From: Flavobacterium psychrophilum | GTDB lineage: Bacteria > Bacteroidota > Bacteroidia > Flavobacteriales > Flavobacteriaceae | Length of the DNA: 64,000 nt | Assembly: GCA_945890865.1 (NCBI GenBank) | Contig: CAMDDB010000006.1 | Location: 62,001 to 126,000 of the forward strand | Direction: 5' to 3' | In this document: positions 8,090-16,927 of the stretch, piece by piece | Position numbering within the stretch: position 1 is the stretch's first letter | How the letters are laid out: every line of letters starts with the position of its first letter | The notes under the pieces: model-generated | Databases searched by the model: none | What the model was told of the DNA's origin: nothing | Seen by the model: the letters and a program-made list of their open reading frames with translations, nothing else | Program-made: the position numbers and the translations under genes

Positions 8090-9400
8090 TTAATATTTCA
8101 ACCATTTATACAATTCTTTCCATGTTGGTTTTTTTCCGTACATTAAAATTCCAATACGGTAAATTTTTGAAGCAAACCAGACCACAAAGAGAAACGTTCC
8201 AAATAATAATGTGATAGAGAGGGCTAATTGCCACCATGGCACCCCAAAAGGAATTCGCATTAACATTACGATTGGCGATGTAAATGGTATAATGGAGAAA
8301 ACAGTAGCAATGGTTCCATGAGGATCATTAATTACTGTAAAAAACCCAATATAGACCCCTAAAATTAAAGGCATAATAATAGGCAATAAGAATTGTTGCG
8401 AATCGGTTTCTGAATCCACCGCAGCGCCAATGGCAGCATACAATGAACTGTATAAAAAATAACCTCCAATAAAATAAATGATAAAACATACCAGTAAAGT
8501 GGCTAATGGAAGATTTGAAATCTCATTCAAATACATTTGAATTTTTGATATTTTGTCAACATTTGCAGTGGCTGCTTCCATCATTTCGGGTGAAACGCTA
8601 GATGAAGCACCCATTTGCATTCCAAAAAAGGACGAGGCTATGAAGAATAATAGTGTGCCTACAATAGCCCAAATGAGAAACTGTAAGATACCTGCTAATG
8701 AGTTTCCAATAATTTTTCCCATCATCAATTGGTAGGGTTTTACAGAAGAGATTATGATTTCTATGATTCTTGAGGACTTTTCTTCAATGACACTTCGCAT
8801 TACAAAATTGCCATAAATTACAATAAACATCATGATGAGATACCCAAAAAGTCCGCCAATGACTACTTTAATTTCATTCAAACCTTTCAAGCTTTCTTCA
8901 CCAGAAAATTTTGCCAATTGCAAGGCGGAATTGGCTTTAGCCTCTTCAATTTTTTGGGCATCAAAACCCAAAACTTTTAAATTATCTTGTGTGATGACCG
9001 AATCAATCACTTCTTCTACATCACTAATAAATTCTAAACTCGGACTATCTTCAGAAATATAAACTACTTTTTCTTTTAACTCATGCACCGAAGCCACTTT
9101 AGGAATATAAATTAATCCTTCATAGCTTGCTAGTGCGGTATCTTTTGCTGTTTGCAAGGACATTGCAGATAAATCGGTGTAGTGGGTAAGCTTGTTATTT
9201 TTAAACTCTTTTTTCAATAAACCCGCTTCATCATGAAGTGCAATTTGTGTCACCGAATCTTTATTCATCGTCGATAAAAATGCGACAAGCAATGCCATAC
9301 CAACAAATAAAAGTGGACTTAAAAAAGTCATCACAATAAATGATTTATTGCGCACTTTAGCAATAAACTCTCTTTTTATTATTAAGGATAGAATGCTCAT
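8090..9400 (-). CDS. ABC-2 type transporter permease (NatB-like)
   Basis: Membrane half of an ABC exporter, 436 residues. Topology matches the ABC-2/NatB (COG1668) type: one N-terminal membrane helix (about residues 20-42, SFIVMTFLSPLLFVGMALLV), a large extracytoplasmic region to about residue 185, then five or more helices, beginning with VVIGGLFGYLIMMFIVIYG followed by the conserved EEKSSRIIEIIISSVKPYQLMMGK. The ATPase gene ends two bases upstream of this start, so the two are surely co-translated. The substrate cannot be read from sequence; NatAB relatives export sodium and others export drugs or lipids. Confidence 0.9.
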   Translation of the reverse strand: MSILSLIIKREFIAKVRNKSFIVMTFLSPLLFVGMALLVAFLSTMNKDSVTQIALHDEAGLLKKEFKNNKLTHYTDLSAMSLQTAKDTALASYEGLIYIPKVASVHELKEKVVYISEDSPSLEFISDVEEVIDSVITQDNLKVLGFDAQKIEEAKANSALQLAKFSGEESLKGLNEIKVVIGGLFGYLIMMFIVIYGNFVMRSVIEEKSSRIIEIIISSVKPYQLMMGKIIGNSLAGILQFLIWAIVGTLLFFIASSFFGMQMGASSSVSPEMMEAATANVDKISKIQMYLNEISNLPLATLLVCFIIYFIGGYFLYSSLYAAIGAAVDSETDSQQFLLPIIMPLILGVYIGFFTVINDPHGTIATVFSIIPFTSPIVMLMRIPFGVPWWQLALSITLLFGTFLFVVWFASKIYRIGILMYGKKPTWKELYKWLKY

Positions 9401-9402
9401 AA

Positions 9403-10323
9403 TTAGTTACTTACAGTTTGAATAAATATATCGTTAACACTCGGTATTTTCTCGACAAAATGGGTCACTTGCCCAAAAGAAGTCAAGATGGAAAGCAATT
9501 CATTTGAAGCATTTGATCCCAATTGTACTTCTAATTTTAAATCATCATTTAACGATTTGAAATGGGCTTGCCCAATGGTAAACTTTTGGGTCAATTGTAC
9601 CATTAATCCTTCAACATTATTTGTCATAATACCTACTTGAAACGTATTGGAACGGTACTGTCGTTTTACATCTTCTAACTTGCCCTCTATTAATTTATTG
9701 GATTTGTGAATTAAGGCAATGTAATCACACATTTCTTCCACCGACTCCATGCGATGGGTAGAAAAAATAATTGAGGTCCCTTTTTTATTTAATTCGATGA
9801 TTTCATCTTTAATTAAATTAGCATTTACAGGATCAAATCCCGAAAAGGGTTCGTCTAGAATTAATAATTTAGGTTCGTGCAAAATGGTTACGATAAACTG
9901 AATCTTTTGCGCCATTCCTTTTGACAATTCTTGTATTTTTTTATCCCACCAACCTTCAATTTGAAATTTTTCAAACCAATATTTGAGTTGTTTTTTTGCT
10001 TCGGCAAGGGGCATCCCTTTAAGTTGGGCCAAATACAAACACTGCTCTCCTACTTTCATTGTTTTATACAAACCCCGTTCTTCGGGCATGTATCCAATGA
10101 ATTTAACATGTTCGGGTTTTAAGGGTTGTCCATCTAACAAAATAAATCCGCTATCGGGCATGGTAATTTGGTTGATGATACGAATTAGGGAGGTTTTCCC
10201 TGCGCCATTAGGTCCTAAAAGTCCGTAAATGCTTCCGGAAGGAACCTGTAATGAAACGTTATTCAAAGCGGTATAATCGCCATATTGCTTCACTACATTT
10301 TGTACTTCTAAAATAGTGCCCAT
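9403..10323 (-). CDS. ABC transporter ATP-binding protein (NatA-like)
   Basis: ATPase subunit of the exporter whose permease follows two bases downstream. It has Walker A GPNGAGKTS, Q-loop region YMPEERGLYKTMKVGEQ, signature LSKGMAQK, Walker B LLILDEPFSG and the H-loop STHRME, followed by a C-terminal DUF4162-type extension of about 80 residues, usual for NatA-like ATPases. I chose the ATG at 10323 (MGTILEVQNVVKQYG), because homologues start close to the first beta strand; an in-frame ATG seven codons upstream at 10344 would add MDKNHNF. The dnaJ gene upstream ends with its own terminator. Confidence 0.9.
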   Translation of the reverse strand: MGTILEVQNVVKQYGDYTALNNVSLQVPSGSIYGLLGPNGAGKTSLIRIINQITMPDSGFILLDGQPLKPEHVKFIGYMPEERGLYKTMKVGEQCLYLAQLKGMPLAEAKKQLKYWFEKFQIEGWWDKKIQELSKGMAQKIQFIVTILHEPKLLILDEPFSGFDPVNANLIKDEIIELNKKGTSIIFSTHRMESVEEMCDYIALIHKSNKLIEGKLEDVKRQYRSNTFQVGIMTNNVEGLMVQLTQKFTIGQAHFKSLNDDLKLEVQLGSNASNELLSILTSFGQVTHFVEKIPSVNDIFIQTVSN

Positions 10324-10375
10324 AAAATTGTGATTTTTATCCAAACATTAGTAGAGATAACCTGATTATTGTTAC

Positions 10376-10407
10376 AAAAAACCCACCCAATATATTAAAT
10401 GGATGGG
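10376..10407 (-). terminator. Terminator of the grpE-dnaJ operon
   Basis: On the minus strand CCCATCCA and TGGGTGGG pair with one mismatch around a ten-base AT loop, followed by a T-run (A-run at 10376-10381). It lies about 67 bases after the dnaJ stop codon and upstream of the NatAB genes. Confidence 0.6.
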
Positions 10408-10473
10408 ATATAGATTGAATCGAACAAAACTTCTTTTGGTTACCGAAAATTGTATACTTATAATTGTTTCCAA

Positions 10474-11592
10474 TTATGAAAACATATCTTTTACTTTTTC
10501 AAAAAAAGATTTATCCGATTTTTCAGGTTTTGGAATAAAATTTTCATCGGTTAACATTCTTTCAAAAAATTGCTTTTGTTCGCTATTTAGATTTTTGGGT
10601 GTCCAAACATTTACGTGAACGAGCAAATCGCCATTTCCATACGAATTCAAACTTGGAATACCTTTACCTTTTAAACGCAAAATCTTACCCGATTGAATAC
10701 CTTCTTCTAATTTTATACGCACTTTGCCCGAAACAGTCTCGATATCTTTTGAAACCCCAAGTGCAGCTTCAGCAACACTTATGTAAAGATCATAATGAAG
10801 ATTTTCACCTTCGCGTTTTAAAAATTCGTGCTCTATTTCTTCGATGGCCACGATTAAATCTCCAGGAATACTATTGCTTCCGGGGGCTTCGTTTCCTTTA
10901 TTGGCCACCTTTAATTGCATTCCGTCTACGACTCCAGCGGGTATTTTAATAGAAACCGTATCGTCTTCTAGTAACATCCCTTGTGCGTCTGCTCCGGCTG
11001 GTTTTTGATCTAATATTTGTCCAGAACCGCTACAAATATGACAGGTAGTTGCTGTTTGCATTCTACCTAAAATAGTGTTTGCAATTTTCATTATTTGACC
11101 CGAACCGTTACAAGTAGGACATGTTCTATAGGATACCCCTTTAGCTTGAACTTTTCGTTTCACTTTCACTTTCTTTTCAACACCGTTTGCAATTTCTTCT
11201 AAAGTTAATTTCACTTTAATGCGAAGATTACCACCTTTTACTCGGCGTTGACCGCCTCCACCACCAAAACCTGAAAATCCACCACCGCCAAAAGCACCAC
11301 CAAAAATATCTCCAAACTGACTAAAGATATCATCCATATTCATATGTTGTCCACCACCAAAACCACCGCCTTCAAAGGCTTGATGTCCATATTGATCGAA
11401 TTTGGCTTTCTTGTTGGGATCGCTCAATACTTCATAAGCTTCAGCGGCTTCTTTAAACTTATCTTCGGCTTCTTTGTTGCCTGGGTTTTTATCCGGATGG
11501 AATTCAATCGCCTTTTTTCTATATGCTTTTTTTATTTCATCGGCAGAAGCATTTTTGGAAATGCCTAATATTTCGTAAAAATCTTTTTTCAT
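10474..11592 (-). CDS. dnaJ: Molecular chaperone DnaJ with reduced zinc centre
   Basis: Co-chaperone that stimulates DnaK ATPase and delivers clients. The J domain occupies about residues 4-70, with HPD at 32-34. A G/F-rich linker (75-118, with GGGFGGG and GFGGGGG) follows. The central domain has only two CxxCxGxG motifs, CPTCNGSG (C158, C161) and CHICSGSG (C184, C187), where typical DnaJ has four; one zinc site instead of two can be built. C-terminal peptide-binding domains follow to residue 372. It is 39 bases downstream of grpE and shares its promoter. Length is normal for the family given the missing zinc loop. Confidence 0.96.
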   Translation of the reverse strand: MKKDFYEILGISKNASADEIKKAYRKKAIEFHPDKNPGNKEAEDKFKEAAEAYEVLSDPNKKAKFDQYGHQAFEGGGFGGGQHMNMDDIFSQFGDIFGGAFGGGGFSGFGGGGGQRRVKGGNLRIKVKLTLEEIANGVEKKVKVKRKVQAKGVSYRTCPTCNGSGQIMKIANTILGRMQTATTCHICSGSGQILDQKPAGADAQGMLLEDDTVSIKIPAGVVDGMQLKVANKGNEAPGSNSIPGDLIVAIEEIEHEFLKREGENLHYDLYISVAEAALGVSKDIETVSGKVRIKLEEGIQSGKILRLKGKGIPSLNSYGNGDLLVHVNVWTPKNLNSEQKQFFERMLTDENFIPKPEKSDKSFFEKVKDMFS

Positions 11593-11631
11593 TTTAAAAT
11601 ATATAATAATTAAAACGCATTGATTGCGTTT

Positions 11632-12195
11632 CTACTGACCGATTACCACTTTAGGAAAACGGATAATTTTATCTCCTAATTTATATCCTTTTTCAATTAC
11701 ATCAACTATTTTACCTTTCATCTTATCATTTGGCGCTGGAATCTGGGTTATAGCTTCTGCAAAGTCAGCATTAAAAACATCTCCTGCTTTAACTTCTACT
11801 TCTTCTAGGCCTTTTGAAACAAGGGTAGATCGCATTTTATCATGAATCAATTGAACCCCTGTGACTAATGCTTCATCTTCAGATTTTGACACTTGCGCCC
11901 ATGCTCTATCAAAATCATCTAAAACAGGAAGCATGGCTTGTAACACTTCTTGATTAGCTGTTTTGAATAAATCGATACGCTCTTTGGCAGTTCTTCGTTT
12001 GTAATTTTCAAATTCAGCAAAAAGACGCAAAAACTTATCTTTTTCATTGCTTAATTCTTCTTTTAATTGCTCTTCAACAGTTAATTCGGGGGTGGGAATT
12101 CCTTGATTTTCTGAAACATTTTCTTCATTAATGTTCTCCTTTTCGATGTTTTCAGTACTTTCCTGACTCATATTTTTGAATATTTTTTTAAACAT
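11632..12195 (-). CDS. grpE: Nucleotide exchange factor GrpE
   Basis: Releases ADP from DnaK. 187 residues: an acidic, glutamate-rich N-terminal extension (about residues 1-45), a long coiled coil starting at EEQLKEELSNEKDKFLRLFA, the conserved ENYKRRTAKERIDLF, then the beta domain with GVQLIHDKM, the NADFAEAI segment and the final KGYKLGDKIIRFPKVVIGQ. It is the first gene of a grpE-dnaJ pair with a promoter at 12219-12250. dnaK is not in the window. Confidence 0.96.
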   Translation of the reverse strand: MFKKIFKNMSQESTENIEKENINEENVSENQGIPTPELTVEEQLKEELSNEKDKFLRLFAEFENYKRRTAKERIDLFKTANQEVLQAMLPVLDDFDRAWAQVSKSEDEALVTGVQLIHDKMRSTLVSKGLEEVEVKAGDVFNADFAEAITQIPAPNDKMKGKIVDVIEKGYKLGDKIIRFPKVVIGQ

Positions 12196-12218
12196 TTTTA
12201 CTTTAGCAAATGGAATTG

Positions 12219-12250
12219 CAAATGTATTGCCAAATGTTTAAAAATGTCAA
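12219..12250 (-). promoter_or_regulatory. Promoter of grpE-dnaJ (TTG-N21-TACATTTG)
   Basis: Minus-strand TTG (12250-12248), a 21-base spacer and TACATTTG (12226-12219), with the grpE ATG 24 bases beyond the -7 box. No CIRCE inverted repeat is visible between the promoter and grpE, so heat regulation is not evident from sequence. Confidence 0.55.
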
Positions 12251-12277
12251 ATTGTCAGTAAAAAGCTATTGAATCAC

Positions 12278-13183
12278 TTAATGTAAGAGATCTGAAAGAG
12301 CTTTGTCTAGGGATGCAAACTTAAATTGGAAATTTTCATCTAATAATTTTCTACAACTCACATGTTGGCTAGAAAATAGTATTTCATGCATTTCGCCCAA
12401 AACTAATTTCATCACAAATTGAGGAACATTTGGAAGAAACAAGGGTTTTTCAAATGTTTTGGCAATCGCCATGATAAGATCTTCATTGGAAACTGGGTAA
12501 GGTGAAACCCCGTTATACAAGCCCGACAACTTATTTTCCAATACAAAATAAAAAATGGCTGCTAAGTCGTGAATATGAATCCAAGATTGATATTGCTTCC
12601 CATTGCCAAAAGCTGCTCCTAAGCCGAAACGAATAGGTTTTGCCATTTCTTGCAGTGCACCTCCATTTTTAGCAAGTACAATACCGATTCTAATTTTTGT
12701 TACCACCAACCCTAGTTTTTCAAAATGACTTACTTCATTTTCCCATCTTTTGACTACATTACCTAGAAAAGAAACATCTATATCTAAGTCTGTTTCATGA
12801 TAAATTGAGGTCAAGCTGTTGGGATAAATACCTACAGCAGAGGCGGCAACAATTTGTATTACATTGTGCGAAATTTGCTGGAGTGTTTTATAAAGTAATT
12901 GCGTTGAAAGTACGCGGCTTTGAATAATTTCTTCTTTGTAGTCTGTCGTCCATCTTTGGGCTACAGTAGCACCCGCTAAATGAACAATAGTTTTGACATT
13001 ATAAAATGCCGCGATATCAATTTCGCCCGATTTTGGATTCCAATAATAACCTTTATAATGAGCAGAAGTAACTAACTTAGCTTTGGAAGTAGACAAATAA
13101 TGGACCGTATGTCCGTTTTTTAACAACAATCCTACTAATTCTTGACCGACTAAACCCGTAGCACCTGTAACTAAAATTGTCAT
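12278..13183 (-). CDS. TIGR01777 family NAD(P)-dependent epimerase
   Basis: An extended short-chain dehydrogenase of the TIGR01777 (SDR39U) type; the substrate is unknown. A Rossmann start MTILVTGATGLVGQELVGLL is followed by VHLAGATVAQRW, an active-site-region IVAASAVGIYPN, and the family's C-terminal DUF1731 segment beginning near PNVPQFVMKLVLGEM. I chose the ATG at 13183 because the Rossmann strand begins there. An upstream ATG at 13297 would add 38 unrelated residues and overlap the next gene. The product is about 301 residues, normal for the family. Confidence 0.9.
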   Translation of the reverse strand: MTILVTGATGLVGQELVGLLLKNGHTVHYLSTSKAKLVTSAHYKGYYWNPKSGEIDIAAFYNVKTIVHLAGATVAQRWTTDYKEEIIQSRVLSTQLLYKTLQQISHNVIQIVAASAVGIYPNSLTSIYHETDLDIDVSFLGNVVKRWENEVSHFEKLGLVVTKIRIGIVLAKNGGALQEMAKPIRFGLGAAFGNGKQYQSWIHIHDLAAIFYFVLENKLSGLYNGVSPYPVSNEDLIMAIAKTFEKPLFLPNVPQFVMKLVLGEMHEILFSSQHVSCRKLLDENFQFKFASLDKALSDLLH

Positions 13184-13272
13184 TTTATTTGCTTTTTTCT
13201 CAAAATTACAATCAATTGATAAGGTAAAGAAAGAAATTAACGAATGTTTAGGAATAGTTTCATGTATGTTGT

Positions 13273-13728
13273 TTAGGATCTTAGCTTCAATGTCCATTCA
13301 AACTGCATTTCTGCTACTTGTTCCCCTTTTTCATTGACTCCTATTGATGTGAGCCAAATGGTTTGTCCTTTTTTAGTTTCAATTGCTTTTTGCAGGGTCG
13401 ACTTAATGGCGTCGCCTTGAGAACAGGTAAAAGTAATTCTACCCGTAGCTTTTTTTGTGAATACACTTTTATTTTGAGCTACCAACATGGATAGGTTTGT
13501 ACCACTTTTTTTGATGTGCATAAGTACGAGGGCACCAGTAGACAATTCGGCTGCCATTGCTTGCACAGCAAAATACATGGAGTGAAACGGATTTTGATTG
13601 AACCAACGGTGTTTGACTGTTACCTCACAAAGCGTATCTGAAATCGATTTAACACGCACGCCCGACCAAAAGGCTGATGGTATTTTAAAAAAAGAAAAAA
13701 AATTCAGTTTTGTTGGCGTAAACTCCAT
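13273..13728 (-). CDS. DUF4442 hotdog-fold thioesterase-like protein
   Basis: 151 residues of the DUF4442 family, a hotdog-fold group related to acyl-CoA thioesterases. The hotdog helix is visible in NPFHSMYFAVQAMAAELSTG; the acidic residue in AAELSTG is in the usual catalytic position of the fold. Later strands carry ATGRITFTCSQGD and GEQVAEMQFEWTLK. It is probably cytosolic with an acyl-thioester substrate, but this is inferred from fold only. It is the first gene of the minus-strand group that continues with the TIGR01777 epimerase (90 bases downstream) and is divergent from the padR gene at 13941. Confidence 0.8.
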   Translation of the reverse strand: MEFTPTKLNFFSFFKIPSAFWSGVRVKSISDTLCEVTVKHRWFNQNPFHSMYFAVQAMAAELSTGALVLMHIKKSGTNLSMLVAQNKSVFTKKATGRITFTCSQGDAIKSTLQKAIETKKGQTIWLTSIGVNEKGEQVAEMQFEWTLKLRS

Positions 13729-13798
13729 TTTAATTTGATTTATTCGTAAATATACAAATTAGATTGGTTGGACACAAAAATTAATAAGTGTTAATTTT

Positions 13799-13827
13799 AT
13801 GTTAAATATTAGTACTTTGCGTAACAT
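13799..13827. promoter_or_regulatory. Inverted repeat ATGTTA-N17-TAACAT, candidate PadR operator
   Basis: A perfect 6-bp inverted repeat, ATGTTA and TAACAT separated by 17 bases, lies in the divergent gap 71 bases from the DUF4442 start and 114 bases from the padR start. Known PadR operators use ATGT and ACAT half-sites, usually with a shorter spacer, so the assignment is tentative. Confidence 0.3.
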
Positions 13828-13845
13828 AATACCTTTCATTAGACT

Positions 13846-13853
13846 TATCTTTG
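13846..13853 (+). promoter_or_regulatory. -7 box upstream of the padR module
   Basis: TATCTTTG, a full match to TAnnTTTG, 19 bases right of the inverted repeat. It implies a leader of about 80 bases before the padR ATG. No TTG is found at the ideal distance; the nearest is 26 bases upstream. Confidence 0.45.
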
Positions 13854-13940
13854 CATAAGAAATTAATGGGTTATGTATTTAGCACTGGAAAAACTAGTAT
13901 TAAATAAACATGAAACCCATTAATAATAAACAAATAAAGC

Positions 13941-14270
13941 ATGAATATAGAAAACACAAAAGCGCAAATGCGTAAAGGGGTTTTAGAATTTTGCATCTTA
14001 TCGGTATTAAAAGAAAAAGATGCTTACACTTCTGAAATTCTGGACACGCTAAAAAACGCAAAATTATTAGTCGTAGAAGGAACGGTGTATCCTTTATTAA
14101 CACGACTCAAAAATGATGGTCTGTTAATTTATCGCTGGGAAGAATCAACTTCCGGGCCGCCCAGAAAATATTATGGATTAACTGAAGAAGGAACCGAATT
14201 TCTAAACGAATTAAATGGCACTTGGAAAGAATTAGCCGATGCTGTAAATATCATAACCCGTCAAAATTAA
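13941..14270 (+). CDS. PadR family transcriptional regulator
   Basis: 109 residues, a winged-helix repressor of the small PadR subfamily. The HTH lies at about residues 11-55 with GVLEFCILSVLKEKDAYTSE, then the family hallmark VEGTVYPLLTRLKNDGLL and the wing RKYYGLTEEG; a short C-terminal dimerisation helix follows. It ends five bases before the ATG of the PspC gene, so they form an operon. In Bacteroidetes this pairing (PadR, PspC, then DUF2807 proteins) recurs; the regulator probably represses its own operon and responds to an envelope or chemical signal. Confidence 0.92.
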   Translation: MNIENTKAQMRKGVLEFCILSVLKEKDAYTSEILDTLKNAKLLVVEGTVYPLLTRLKNDGLLIYRWEESTSGPPRKYYGLTEEGTEFLNELNGTWKELADAVNIITRQN

Positions 14271-14275
14271 ACGTC

Positions 14276-15994
14276 ATGAATAAAACAATAAGTATAAATT
14301 TAGGAGGAATGTTCTTCCACATTGATGAAGATGCCTATCAAAAATTATCGCGATATTTTGATGCGGTAAAACGTTCTCTATCACCCGATGGTAGAGAAGA
14401 AATCATGAAAGACATTGAAAGTCGCATTGCCGAATTATTTCAAGAACGCATTCAAAACGAAAAACAAGTAGTTAGCTTAGTAGAAATTGATGCCGTTATT
14501 GGAATAATGGGACAACCCGAAGATTATAAAATTGATGAAGAAGCAGCACAATCTATTGATTATAGTATCCCTTCCAAAGCAAAAAAATTATACCGAGATA
14601 AAGAAAACAGCATTATCGGTGGGGTGGCATCTGGATTTGGACACTACCTTAATATAGATCCAGTTTGGATTCGATTGTTATTTGTAATTATAGTTGTAGC
14701 GGGTTTTGGAAGTCCCATTTTAATTTACTTAATATTGCTGGTGATTATTCCGGTAGCCAAAACTACATCCCAAAAACTAGAGATGAAGGGAGAACCCATT
14801 ACCATTTCCAATATTGAACGAAAAGTAAAAGAAGGAATAGATGATATTGCAGAAAAATTTAATAAAATAGATTCTCAAAAATTTACCGAAAATACGCGTC
14901 AAGGAATTCACAATACAAGCACATCGATAGGAAAGTTGTTCACTACATTGTTTGGCCTATTTACAAAAATAATTGGAGGAATTATCGTATTGTTCAGTTC
15001 CATAGCCTTGATTGGATTTTGTGTAGCCAGTGTATTCATGATCTTTTCTGCCAATATGCCTGATAATTTTATTTTAAATCACATCAAAACACCGATAGGC
15101 CTGGAAACACCTATTTGGATTCAAGGAATTTTAATGCTTTTAGTCTTTGGAATACCGTTCTTTTTTATTCTATTGTTGGGATTAAAATTATTGGTAAATC
15201 ACATGAAGTCAATTGGTGCCATTGCAAAATATACCTTGCTTGCAACATGGATAATTGCAATTGGTATTGCTATTTCATTAGGTATAAACGAAGCGTCACA
15301 ATTAGCCTTTGAAGGAAAATCTGTGCAAAAGCAAGAACTAATAATAAATCCAACAGACACTTTACTAATCAAATTTAAAAACAATGATTTCTATTCGAAA
15401 AACGTGTTCCACGAAACTGATTTTAGAATTACACAAGATGAAAAAAATAAAGAGATCATCTATTCCAACAACGTTTCTATTGAAATTATGGAAACCGAAT
15501 CTCCCATTGCATATTTACAAGTAGAAAAATTAGCCAAAGGCAAATCAGCCGATGATGCCCGAAAAAGAGCTGAAAAAATTAAATATGGTTTTAAAATAGA
15601 CGGCAATGTATTACAATTAGATAATTATCTTATTGCAGCTGTAGAAGACCAATTTAGAGGGCAAGAAATTGCATTGTATTTGTATTTGCCAAAAGGAACC
15701 CACTTTAAAACCGATAAAAACTTTTACAGTTATGACATTTCTAATGATGATTTTTTCAATCTTCACTACAGTTCTTCAGACTACATTTATAGAGTTGATC
15801 TCGAAAAAGTAAAATGCTTGAATTGCCCAATTTCTGAAAACCAACACCAAGATGTGGAAACCAACGAAGTAGAAAATGATTCTACAGCAACCATTATTTA
15901 TAATGAAAACGGTGTTTTAGTGAAGAAGAAAATAAATGAAACCCTAGTCATTGAAGATGCTAAAAAGAAAACTGAAATTAAAACAAAAAAATAA
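14276..15994 (+). CDS. PspC domain-containing membrane protein
   Basis: About 572 residues from the ATG at 14276, which sits five bases after padR; a longer frame from 14222 would overlap padR. Residues 1-105 are a soluble N-terminal region with helices (DAYQKLSRYFDAVKRSL and EEIMKDIESRIAELF). A PspC domain follows at about 108-165: KKLYRDKENSIIGGVASGFG and the hydrophobic RLLFVIIVVAGFGSPILIY. Three or four more membrane helices occur at about 235-365, then an extracytoplasmic domain to the C-terminus. PspC in proteobacteria senses phage-shock-type membrane stress; this larger Bacteroidetes form probably does a similar job. The stop codon is one base from the next ATG. Confidence 0.9.
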   Translation: MNKTISINLGGMFFHIDEDAYQKLSRYFDAVKRSLSPDGREEIMKDIESRIAELFQERIQNEKQVVSLVEIDAVIGIMGQPEDYKIDEEAAQSIDYSIPSKAKKLYRDKENSIIGGVASGFGHYLNIDPVWIRLLFVIIVVAGFGSPILIYLILLVIIPVAKTTSQKLEMKGEPITISNIERKVKEGIDDIAEKFNKIDSQKFTENTRQGIHNTSTSIGKLFTTLFGLFTKIIGGIIVLFSSIALIGFCVASVFMIFSANMPDNFILNHIKTPIGLETPIWIQGILMLLVFGIPFFFILLLGLKLLVNHMKSIGAIAKYTLLATWIIAIGIAISLGINEASQLAFEGKSVQKQELIINPTDTLLIKFKNNDFYSKNVFHETDFRITQDEKNKEIIYSNNVSIEIMETESPIAYLQVEKLAKGKSADDARKRAEKIKYGFKIDGNVLQLDNYLIAAVEDQFRGQEIALYLYLPKGTHFKTDKNFYSYDISNDDFFNLHYSSSDYIYRVDLEKVKCLNCPISENQHQDVETNEVENDSTATIIYNENGVLVKKKINETLVIEDAKKKTEIKTKK

Positions 15995-15995
15995 G

Positions 15996-16712
15996 ATGCA
16001 AATTACTTTAAAATATATAGTACTCCTTTTAAGTGTTACGCTACTTTCATGCAATGATCATTTTATAGGAATTCATGGCAGTGGAAATATAACCACTCAA
16101 AAAAGAAGTGTAGCAGAAAACTTTAGCACTATAGTTTCTAGTTCGGGTTTAACAGTAATTGTAGCACAAGAGGCAACACCATCAATTGAAGTTGAAACCG
16201 ATGATAACCTCCAACAATATATTATAACTAAAGTTGAAAATGATACACTGCATGTAAAAGTTGAAGGTAATATAAACACGCAGTCCTCTATAAATGTTAG
16301 CGTTAAAATGCCCTCTATTAATGGTCTAGAAGCTTCCAGCGGTTCAACAATACATTCTAAAGACAGATTAAAAGGGACGTCGCTTTCATTAAAAACAAGT
16401 AGTGGAAGCAAAATAGAAGTTGCCATTGAATTTGAAAAAGTAACTTGTGATGCTTCAAGTGGAAGCAGTATTACTATTTCAGGAGAAGCACTATCGATAC
16501 AAACATCTTCATCCAGCGGAAGCGAAATCGATGCCAAAGAACTAGCAGCTAATGAAATTGTTGCCGATGCATCTAGTGGAAGTTTTACAAAAGTAAAACC
16601 CATAATTAAATTAAATGGCACGGCTTCAAGCGGAAGCACTATTACCTATTATCAATCGCCAAAAACATTAATAAAAACAGAAAGTTCTGGCGGTAGTGTA
16701 ACTGATGACTAA
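15996..16712 (+). CDS. DUF2807 (head GIN domain) lipoprotein with SSGS ladder
   Basis: 238 residues from the ATG at 15996, one base after the PspC stop. The N-terminus is a lipoprotein signal: a hydrophobic stretch, then LLSC with the lipidated cysteine at about residue 19. The body is a DUF2807/GIN domain of repeating short beta strands. The motif ASSGS or TSSGS recurs about six times at intervals of roughly 18-23 residues (for example ASSGSTIHS, TSSGSKIEV, ASSGSSITI, ASSGSFTKV, ASSGSTITY), as expected for a beta-helix with a serine-rich turn ladder. It should sit on the periplasmic face or outer membrane. The binding partner is unknown; the operon points to membrane-stress sensing with PspC. 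Confidence 0.88.
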   Translation: MQITLKYIVLLLSVTLLSCNDHFIGIHGSGNITTQKRSVAENFSTIVSSSGLTVIVAQEATPSIEVETDDNLQQYIITKVENDTLHVKVEGNINTQSSINVSVKMPSINGLEASSGSTIHSKDRLKGTSLSLKTSSGSKIEVAIEFEKVTCDASSGSSITISGEALSIQTSSSSGSEIDAKELAANEIVADASSGSFTKVKPIIKLNGTASSGSTITYYQSPKTLIKTESSGGSVTDD

Positions 16713-16843
16713 GAGTTTAAGTGCTTCATTTTTATACTGATCTTTAAGAAATTAACAAATAATTAGTATATAATTAACACCCCTATTTCTAGATTAAACT
16801 AATTTTACAACATCAATTCTGATAAAAAACTAAATTCAAGCCT

Positions 16844-16918
16844 ATGATAAAACTAGTTATTCAAATTATCGAATTTGTATTTACCTTTATTACCCAATTG
16901 ATAGAATCTATCTTTTAA
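16844..16918 (+). CDS. Possible 24-residue hydrophobic peptide
   Basis: A short open frame, ATG to TAA, encoding 24 residues that are almost all hydrophobic or amphipathic. It starts MIKLVIQIIEF and ends QLIESIF, with one lysine near the start and two glutamates spaced along the helix. It lies alone in a 273-base gap between two DUF2807 genes, and a strong terminator begins ten bases after its stop. The composition resembles small membrane-active peptides and type I toxin peptides. No Shine-Dalgarno sequence is seen, but these bacteria rarely use one. Nothing in the sequence proves expression. Confidence 0.35.
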   Translation: MIKLVIQIIEFVFTFITQLIESIF

Positions 16919-16927
16919 ATACAAAAT

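Noticed and set aside
10478..11592. Frameshift or deletion as the cause of the two missing zinc motifs in dnaJ
   Set aside because: The frame is continuous and residues around the gap ([19 protein letters not shown] and [12 protein letters not shown]) read smoothly; the reduced form is consistent with what I recall of other Flavobacterium DnaJ.
12278..13297. Longer start (13297) for the TIGR01777 epimerase
   Set aside because: It adds 38 residues before the Rossmann strand and overlaps the DUF4442 gene; the ATG at 13183 directly precedes TILVTGATG.
14222..14275. Longer start (14222) for the PspC protein
   Set aside because: It lies inside padR in another frame and adds 18 unrelated residues; ATG 14276 is five bases after the padR stop.
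15405..15417. parS-like sequence TGTTCCACGAAAC
   Set aside because: Only the left half resembles TGTTTCACGTGAAACA; the palindrome is not complete, and it lies inside the PspC coding region. No parS found in the window.
16097..16639. A 180-codon open frame on the minus strand opposite the DUF2807 lipoprotein
   Set aside because: It mirrors the serine- and threonine-rich repeats of the real gene on the plus strand, and its residues (mostly L, S, P, E) follow from that. No start signal or promoter.
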